From: Setophaga petechia
Lineage: Eukaryota > Chordata > Aves > Passeriformes > Parulidae
Direction of reading: 5' to 3'
NCBI GenBank assembly: GCA_024362935.1
Contig: JANCRA010000120.1
Coordinates: forward strand, 193,501-257,500
DNA length: 64,000 bases
Shown here: positions 1 through 7,127 of the stretch, in pieces
How positions within the stretch are numbered: the first letter of the stretch is position 1
Layout: every line of letters starts with the position of its first letter
Made by a program: the position numbers and the translations under genes
Notes under the pieces: generated by a model
The model's database searches: none
What the model saw: the letters and a program-made list of their open reading frames with translations, nothing else
What the model was told of the DNA's origin: nothing

Positions 1-989
1 GTGCACTGAAAAGCTAACTGCTACACAGCACTTCGATTGTGTTAGCAGCTTGCAAAGTGCTAGAAAACAGTACTTTCCCACTCTCTTGCCTTTCCCTTCA
101 CATTAATACTTGAAAGGAAGGCGTCTTAGACAACTTTCTTTTACATTTTGCAAAACACACTGCAGCCCTCTGTGCAACTTCTACAACACGATGGAAGTTG
201 TTTAGTGAGCAGCAACGTTTTCCCCTTGCGAGACAAAGTGAAAAAGCTATTTGCTCAGATGTAGGTATCAAGAAACACTTACTGCCGTGCACTGACAAGC
301 TAATTGCTACACAGCACTGCGATTGTGTTAGCAGCTCTCAAAGTGATAGAAAACAATACTTTCCCACTCTCTTGCCTTTCCCTTCACATTAATACTTGAA
401 AGGAAGGCGTCTTAGACAATTTTCTTTTTCTTGCTGCAAAACACACTGCAGCCCTCTGTGCAACTTCTACAACACGATAGGAAATGTTTAGCGAGCAAGA
501 AGGTTTTCTCCTTGCGAGACATAGTGAAAAAGCTTTTTGCTTGGATGTAGGTGACAAGAAACACTTACTGCAGTGCACTGAAAAGCTAACTGCTACACAG
601 CACTGGGATTGTGTTAGCAGCCTGCAAAGTGCTAGAAAACAGTACTTTCCCACTCTCTTGCCTTTCCCTTCACATTAATACTTGAAAGGAAGGCGTCTTA
701 GACAACTTTCTTTTTCTTGCTGCAAAACACACTGCAGCCCTCTGTGCAACTTCTAGAACACGATAGGAAATGTTTAGTGAGCAGGAAGGTTTCCTCCTTG
801 CGAGACATAGTGAAAAAGCTTTTTGCTTAGATATAGGTGACAAGAAACACTTACTGCAGTGCACTGAACAGCTAATTGCTACATAGAACTGCGATTGTGC
901 TGGCAGCTTGCAAAGTGCTAGAAAACAGTACTTTCCCACTCTCTTGCCTTTCCCTTCACATTAATACTTGAATGGAAGGCGTCTTAGAC

Positions 990-1011
990 AACTTTCTTTT
1001 TCTTGTTACAG
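990..1011 (+). other. Example of the 3' splice-site-like tract in D monomers
   Basis: D monomers carry a long pyrimidine run ending TTGTTACAG, a strong match to the metazoan 3' splice-acceptor consensus. It is present in every D monomer, for example near 4994, 15315, 18616, 25062, 32367, 32939, 33225, 33796, 41665, 48109, 55121 and 62415. Other classes have GCTGCAAAAC, GTGTCAAAA or ACATTTTGC at this place and lack the AG. Use as a splice site is inferred only. Confidence 0.2.
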
Positions 1012-1536
1012 AACACCCTGCAGCCCTCTGTGCAACTTCTAGAACACGATAGGAAATGTTTAGTGAGCAGGAAGGTTTTCTCCTTGCGAGACATAGTGAA
1101 AAAGCTATTTGCTTAGATGCAGGTGACAAGAAACCCTTACTGCAGTGCAGCGACAAGTTAATTGTTACACAGCACTGGGATTGTGTTAGCAGCTCTCAAA
1201 GTGCTAGTAAACAGTACTTTCCCACTCTCTTGCCTTTCCCTTCACATTAATACTTGAAAGGAAGGCGTCTTAGACAACTTTCGTTTTCTTGCTGCAAAAC
1301 ACACTGCAGCCCTCTGTGCAACTTCTAGAACACGATAGGAAATGTTTAGTGAGCAGGAAGGTTTTCTCCTTGCGAGACATAGTGAAAAAGCTTTTTGCTT
1401 GGATGTAGGTGACAAGAAACACTTACTGCAGTGCACTGAAAAGCTAACTGCTACACAGCACTGGTATTGTGTTAGCAGCCTGCAAAGTGCTAGAAAACAG
1501 TACTTTCCCACTCTCTTGCCTTTCCCTTCACATTAA

Positions 1537-2966
1537 TACTTGAAAGGAAGGCATCTTAGACAACTTTCTTTTTCTTGTGTCAAAAAACTCTGCAGCCCTC
1601 TCTGCAACATCTACAACACGATGGAAGTTGTTTAGTGAGCAGGAAGGATTTCTCCTTGCGAGACATAGTGAAAAAGCTATTTGCTTAGATGTAGGTGACA
1701 AGAAACACTTACTGCAGTGCACTGAAAAGCTAATTGCTACACAGAACTGGGATTGTGTTAGCAGCTTGCAAAGTGCTAGAAAACAGTACTTTCCCACTCT
1801 CTTGCCTTTCCCTTCACATTAATACTTGAAAGGAAGGCGTCTTAGACAACTTTCTTTTTCTTGCTGCAAAACACACTGCAGCCCTCTGTGCAACTTCTAG
1901 AACACGATAGGAAATGTTTAGTGAGCAGGAAGGTTTTCTCCTTGCGAGACATAGTGAAAAAGCTATTTGCTTAGATGTAGGTGACTAGAAACACTTACTG
2001 CAGTGCACTGAAAAGCTAACTGCTACACAGCACTGCGATTGTGTCAGCAGCCTGCAAAGTGCTAGAAAACAGTACTTTCCCACTCTCTTGCCTTTCCCTT
2101 CACATTAATACTTGAAAGGAAGGCGTCTTAGACAACTTTCTTTTACATTTTGCAAAACACACTGCAGCCCTCTGTGCAACTTCTACAACACGATGGAAGT
2201 TGTTTAGTGAGCAGCAGCGTTTTCCCCTTGCGAGACCAAGTGAAAAAGCTATTTGCTCAGATGTAGGTATCAAGAAACACTTACTGCCGTGCACTGACAA
2301 GCTAATTGCTACACAGCACTGGGATTGTGTTAGCAGCTTGCAAAGTGCTAGAAAACAGTACTTTCCCACTCTCTTGCCTTTCCCTTCACATTAATACTTG
2401 AAAGGAAGGCGTCTTAGACAACTTTCTTTTTCTTGCTGCAAAAAACACTGCAGCCCTCTGTGCAATTTCTACAACACGATAGGAAATGTTTAGTGAGCAG
2501 GAAGGTTTTCTCCTTGCGAGACATAGTGAAAAAGCTTTTTGCTTGGATGTAGGTGACAAGAAACACTTACTGCAGTGCACTGAAAAGCTAACTGCTACAC
2601 AGCACTGCGATTGTGTTAGCAGCCTGCAAAGTGCTAGAAAACAGTACTTTCCCACTCTCTTGCCTTTCCCTTCACATTAATACTTGAAAGGAAGGCATCT
2701 TAGACAACTTTCTTTTTCTTGTGTCAAAAAACTCTGCAGCCCTCTCTGCAACATCTACAACACGATGGAAGTTGTTTAGTGAGCAGGAAGGTTTTCTCCT
2801 TGCGAGACAGAGTGAAAAAGCTATTTGCTTAGATGTAGGTGACAAGAAACACTTACTGCAGTGCACTGAAAAGCTAATTGCTACACAGAACTGGGATTGT
2901 GTTAGCAGCTTGCAAAGTGCTAGAAAACAGTACTTTCCCACTCTCTTGCCTTTCCCTTCACATTAA
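1537..2966 (+). repeat. 1430-bp five-monomer tandem duplication, copy 1
   Basis: Five monomers of class C-B-A-B-C. They repeat in the same order at 2967-4396, including private variants such as GTGACTAGAAACAC in the second monomer and GACCAAGTGAAAAAGC in the third. Only a handful of differences separate the copies, for example TGCAAAAAACACTGC here (about 2438) against TGCAAAACACACTGC in the other. Recent unequal exchange over exactly five monomers explains it. Confidence 0.93.
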
Positions 2967-4396
2967 TACTTGAAAGGAAGGCATCTTAGACAACTTTCTT
3001 TTTCTTGTGTCAAAAAACTCTGCAGCCCTCTCTGCAACATCTACAACACGATGGAAGTTGTTTAGTGAGCAGGAAGGATTTCTCCTTGCGAGACATAGTG
3101 AAAAAGCTATTTGCTTAGATGTAGGTGACAAGAAACACTTACTGCAGTGCACTGAAAAGCTAATTGCTACACAGAACTGGGATTGTGTTAGCAGCTTGCA
3201 AAGTGCTAGAAAACAGTACTTTCCCACTCTCTTGCCTTTCCCTTCACATTAATACTTGAAAGGAAGGCGTCTTAGACAACTTTCTTTTTCTTGCTGCAAA
3301 ACACACTGCAGCCCTCTGTGCAACTTCTAGAACACGATAGGAAATGTTTAGTGAGCAGGAAGGTTTTCTCCTTGCGAGACATAGTTAAAAAGCTATTTGC
3401 TTAGATGTAGGTGACTAGAAACACTTACTGCAGTGCACTGAAAAGCTAACTGCTACACAGCACTGCGATTGTGTCAGCAGCCTGCAAAGTGCTAGAAAAC
3501 AGTACTTTCCCACTCTCTTGCCTTTCCCTTCACATTAATACTTGAAAGGAAGGCGTCTTAGACAACTTTCTTTTACATTTTGCAAAACACACTGCAGCCC
3601 TTTGTGCAACTTCTTGAACACGATGGAAGTTGTTTAGTGAGCAGCAGCGTTTTCCCCTTGCGAGACCAAGTGAAAAAGCTATTTGCTCAGATGTAGGTAT
3701 CAAGAAACACTTACTGCCGTGCACTGACAAGCTAATTGCTACACAGCACTGGGATTGTGTTAGCAGCTTGCAAAGTGCTAGAAAACAGTACTTTCCCACT
3801 CTCTTGCCTTTCCCTTCACATTAATACTTGAAAGGAAGGCGTCTTAGACAACTTTCTTTTTCTTGCTGCAAAACACACTGCAGCCCTCTGTGCAATTTCT
3901 ACAACACGATAGGAAATGTTTAGTGAGCAGGAAGGTTTTCTCCTTGCGAGACATAGTGAAAAAGCTTTTTGCTTGGATGTAGGTGACAAGAAACACTTAC
4001 TGCAGTGCACTGAAAAGCTAACTGCTACACAGCACTGCGATTGTGTTAGCAGCCTGCAAAGTGCTAGAAAACAGTACTTTCCCACTCTCTTGCCTTTCCC
4101 TTCACATTAATACTTGAAAGGAAGGCATCTTAGACAACTTTCTTTTTCTTGTGTCAAAAAACTCTGCAGCCCTCTCTGCAACATCTACAACACGATGGAA
4201 GTTGTTTAGTGAGCAGGAAGGTTTTCTCCTTGCGAGACAGAGTGAAAAAGCTATTTGCTTAGATGTAGGTGACAAGAAACACTTACTGCAGTGCACTGAA
4301 AAGCTAATTGCTACACAGAACTGGGATTGTGTTAGCAGCTTGCAAAGTGCTAGAAAACAGTACTTTCCCACTCTCTTGCCTTTCCCTTCACATTAA
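2967..4396 (+). repeat. 1430-bp five-monomer tandem duplication, copy 2
   Basis: Second copy of the C-B-A-B-C unit. Private changes include CATAGTTAAAAAGC (about 3382) where copy 1 has CATAGTGAAAAAGC, and CTTCTTGAACACG (about 3610) where copy 1 has CTTCTACAACACG. The spacing is exactly 1430 bp throughout, with no indel. Confidence 0.93.
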
Positions 4397-5716
4397 TACT
4401 TGAAAGGAAGGCGTCTTAGACAACTTTCTTTTTCTTGCTGCAAAACACACTGCAGCCCTCTGTGCAACTTCTAGAACACGATAGGAAATGTTTAGTGAGC
4501 AGCAACGTTTTACCCTTGCGAGACAAAGTGAAAAAGCTATTTGCTCAGATGTAGGTATCAAGAAACACTTACTGCCATGCACTGACAAGCTAATTGCTGC
4601 ACAGCACTGGGATTGTGTTAGCAGCTTGCAAAGTGTTAGAAAACAGTACTTTCCCACTCTCTTGCCTTTCCCTTCACATTAATACTTGAAAGGAAGGCGT
4701 CTTAGACAACTTTCTTTTTCTTGCTGCAAAACACACTGCAGCCCTCTGTGCAACTTCTACAACACGATGGAAGTTGTTTAGTGAGCAGGAAGGTTTTCTC
4801 CTTGCGAGACATAGTGAAAAAGCTTTTTGCTTAGATGTAGGTGACAAGAAACACTTACTGCAGTGCACTGAACAGCTAATTGCTACACAGAACTGCGATT
4901 GTGTTAGCAGCTTCCAAAGTGCTAGAAAACAGTACTTTCCCACTCTCTTGCATTTCCCTTCACATTAATACTTGAAAGGAAGGCGTCTTAGACAACTTTC
5001 TTTTTCTTGTTACAGAACACCCTGCAGCCCTCTGTGCAACTTCTAGAACACGATAGGAAATGTTTAGTGAGCAGGAAGGTTTTCTCCTTGCGAGACATAG
5101 TGAAAAAGCTATTTGCTTAGATGCAGGTGACAAGAAACCCTTACTGCAGTGCAGTGACAAGTTAATTGGTACACAGCACTGGGATTGTGTTAGCAGCTCT
5201 CAAAGTGCTAGTAAACAGTACTTTCCCACTCTCTTGCCTTTCCCTTCACATTAATACTTGAAAGGAAGGCGTCTTAGACAACTTTCTTTTTCTTGCTGCA
5301 AAACACACTGCAGCCCTCTGTGCAACTTCTAGAACACGATAGGAAATGTTTAGTGAGCAAGAAGGTTTTCTCCTTGCTAGACAGAGTGATAAAGCTATTT
5401 GCTTAGATGTAGGTGACAAGAAACACTTATTGCAGTGCACTGAAATGCTAACTGCTACACAGCACTGCGATTGTGTTAGCAGCCTGCAAAGTGCTAGAAA
5501 ACAGTACTTTCCCACTCTCTCGCCTTTCCATTCACATTAATACTTGAAAGGAAGGCGTCTTACACAACTTTCTTTTTCTTGCTGCAAAACATTCTGCAGC
5601 CCTCTGTGCAACCTGTAGATCACGATGGAAGTTGTTTAATGAGCAGGAATATTTTCTCCTAGTGAGAGATAGTGAAAAAGCTTTTTGCTTAGATGTAGGT
5701 TACCACAGGCAGTTAC

Positions 5717-5730
5717 TGCAGTGCACTGCA
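5717..5730. other. 14-bp perfect palindrome TGCAGTGCACTGCA in block unit 1
   Basis: A perfect inverted repeat centred on GTGCAC. Canonical monomers keep a 10-bp core, CAGTGCACTG, in classes that retain CAGTGCACTGAA, while CCGTGCACTGAC and CAGTGCAGTGAC classes have lost it. It recurs in unit 1 of each block (for example 10734-10747). Confidence 0.6.
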
Positions 5731-6121
5731 AAGCTAATAGATGCACAACACTGGGATTGTGTGCCCAGCTTGCAAAGTGATAGAAAACAGTACCTTTCCA
5801 CTCTTCCTGCCTTTTCCATGCACATTACTATTCGAATGGAAAGAATTTTAGACAACTTTCTTTAGCTTCTTGCAAAACACTCTGCACACCTGCCTGCAAT
5901 CTCTAGAAGTCGATGGGAGATATTTTCTGAACTGGCTCAGTTTCTCTTTGCAAGACATGGGGAAAAAGCAATTTGCTTCGATATAGGTGAAAAGAGGCAC
6001 CTACTACAGTGCACTGCAAGCTAATTGCTGCACAACACGCAGATTGTGTAAGCAGGTTGCAAACTGATAGAAAACAGTACCTCTCCCTTCTCCTGCCTTT
6101 TCTATTCACATTTCTATTTGA

Positions 6122-6502
6122 ATGCAAGGCGTTTTAGACAACTTTCTTTTGCTTCTTGCAAAACACTCTGCACACCTGCCTGCAATCTCTAGAACTCGAT
6201 GGGAGATGTTTTCTGAACTGGCTCAGTTTCTCCTTGCGAGACATGGGGAAAAAGCAATTTGCTTAGATGCAGGTGAAAAGAGGCACCTACTACAGTGCAC
6301 TGAAAAACTAATTGCTGCACAACTCTGGGATTGCGTAAGCAGCTTACAAACAGATAGAAAACAGCACCTTTCCACTCTCCTGCCTTTTCCATTCGCATTA
6401 CTATTCGAATGGCAGCAGTTTTGGACAACTTTCTTTTGCTTCTTGCAAAACACTCTGCACACCTCCGTGCAACTTCTAGAAAAAATGAGAGTTGTTTTCT
6501 GA
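6122..6502 (+). other. 126-codon ATG open frame in block units 3-4 (coding status unproven)
   Basis: The frame starts at an ATG in MQGVLDNF and ends after EKMRVVF. Features in order are a leucine-rich start (residues 5-13), a basic/aromatic stretch around SRTRWEMF (22-30), LLARHGEKAICLDAG (37-51), LLQCTEKL (56-63) and an aromatic hydrophobic tail (roughly 87-108). The translation is identical in eight blocks (also 11139-11519, 16157-16537, 22603-22983, 29908-30288, 35210-35590, 51807-52187, 56821-57201). The DNA difference I noticed, GATTGCGTAAGC here against GATTGTGTAAGC elsewhere, is synonymous. The frame crosses from unit 3 into unit 4 one base out of register, so its last third is not homologous in frame to its start. 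The ATG context is poor (T at -3, C at +4). No known family was recognised, and homogenisation alone could explain the identity. Confidence 0.3.
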
Positions 6503-6845
6503 ACTGGTACAGTTTCTCCTGAAGAGATATCATGCAAACGCTATTGGCTTAGATGTAGTAACAATAGGCAATTATTACAGTGCACTGCAAAGTCAATCGT
6601 AGTAGAACACTGGGATTGTGTGTCCAGCTTGCAAACTGGTAGAAAACAGTACCTATCCGCTCTCCTGCATTTTCCCTTTCCAGGAACATTCGAATTGATG
6701 GCTTTTTTGGACAAGTTACTTTTTCTTGTTGCAAAACACTCTGCAGACCTGCCTGCAAGCTCTAGAGCACGATGGGAGGTTTTTTGTGAACAGACACAGT
6801 TTCTCCTGGCGAGACATAATGAAAAAGCTTTTTGCTAAGGTGTAG

Positions 6846-7045
6846 CCGGCAGGAGACGCTAAAGACCAGGAGACGGAGCACTGTGCCTTTAAGCGCCGCT
6901 TCCGGGTGTCTCTCGGCCGTAGCTGTTCTCCGGAGCACGCCGCGATCGGCGTAACGACACCAGATTCTTCGCGCCAAGAAGCGTCTTCTCCTTCTCCGGG
7001 AAACAGAGACTGCGGCAGCTTCTGAACGGCGAACTAGGAAGCGGC
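6846..7045 (+). promoter_or_regulatory. CpG-dense module, copy 1 (promoter-like)
   Basis: This 200-bp segment has no counterpart in the monomer. It replaces about 55 bp between GCTAAGGTGTAG and CAAAACTGGGATTG. I count about 23 CpG, against 3-5 in a whole 286-bp monomer; GC content is about 60% by eye. Visible sites are an ETS-type core GCTTCCGG (6898-6905, CCGGAAGC on the other strand), an E2F-like TTCGCGCC (6968-6975) and a hairpin with arms ACGCCG/CGGCGT around CGAT (6937-6952). CAGGAGACG occurs twice near its start. No TATA box was seen. CpG clusters with ETS sites are typical of vertebrate CpG-island promoters; promoter activity here is inference. No target-site duplication was found at its edges. 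Confidence 0.45.
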
Positions 7046-7055
7046 ACAAAACTGG

Positions 7056-7067
7056 GATTGGGTAAGC
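7056..7067 (+). other. Candidate 5' splice site just after the CpG module
   Basis: ATTGG|GTAAGC, with the GT at 7062-7063, matches the metazoan donor consensus well. The homologous canonical position reads ATTGTGTTAGC, and block units 2-4 have TGTAAGC or TGTCCAGC, so the good match is specific to the unit carrying the CpG module. It recurs in all nine modules; blocks 3-5 read ATCGGGTAAGC, which keeps GGGTAAGC. Together with the module it could be a promoter, first exon and donor. Chance is an alternative, since only two substitutions from the common sequence are needed. Confidence 0.3.
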
Positions 7068-7127
7068 AGCTTTCAAAGTGATAGAAAACAGTACTTTCCC
7101 ACTCTCTTGCCTTTCCCTTCACATTAA

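Larger units (their letters stand above)
1..5540 (+). repeat. Canonical array segment 1 (partial monomer plus 19 monomers)
   Basis: A partial monomer (1-106) is followed by nineteen units, all exactly 286 bp, starting at 107. Class order is A B B D B C B A B C C B A B C B B D B. The run contains a 1430-bp tandem duplication (1537-4396). The last monomer (5255) ends with the variant TCTCGCCTTTCCATTC. Further right that variant marks the B monomer that precedes an F monomer, so an F monomer has probably been lost here just before the first block. Confidence 0.95.
5541..7127 (+). repeat. Divergent block 1 (five units, CpG module in unit 5)
   Basis: Units start near 5541, 5829, 6115, 6402 and 6687 and measure 288, 286, 287, 285 and 441 bp. 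Unit boundaries read ACTATTCGAATGG or similar instead of the canonical AATACTTGAAAGG. This copy alone has TTTCTTTAGCTTC near 5860, a TAG stop where the other full copies have TGG. It is mosaic. On the left it shares GCTTCGATATAGG (about 5975) and AGTGATAGAAAACAG (about 5775) with blocks 8-10. On the right it has AAACACTCTGCAGACC like blocks 2-5 and 7, not the AAACACGCTGCAGAGC of blocks 6, 8 and 9. An ATG open frame lies at 6122-6502. Confidence 0.95.

Noticed and set aside
1..106. Unique flanking DNA at the left edge
   Set aside because: The first 106 bases align fully to the right part of a canonical monomer (GTGCACTGAAAAGC onward).
6227..6412. tRNA-like RNA polymerase III promoter in block units (TGGCTCAGT and ATTCGAAT)
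   Set aside because: The A-box-like and B-box-like strings are about 175 bp apart, far beyond normal spacing, the B-box match is partial, and no oligo-T terminator or SINE tail follows.
6896..6912. CTCF site as in DXZ4-type macrosatellites
   Set aside because: No stretch in the module matches the CTCF core well enough by eye; a matrix scan would be needed to claim one.
6961..6980. CENP-B box in the CpG module (TTCG...A...)
   Set aside because: TTCGCGCCAAGAAGCG has TTCG and the central A but lacks the CGGG part of the box; no other candidate fits in the monomer. A centromeric role is not supported.
6846..7045. Transposon or SINE insertion
   Set aside because: No target-site duplication, terminal inverted repeat, poly(A) tail or Pol III boxes; monomer sequence is replaced rather than interrupted.
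6762..7122. Minus-strand reading frames across the CpG module (arginine-rich)
   Set aside because: They open with TTG or GTG, not ATG; the arginine-rich composition simply reflects GC-rich DNA, and the two frames overlap each other.
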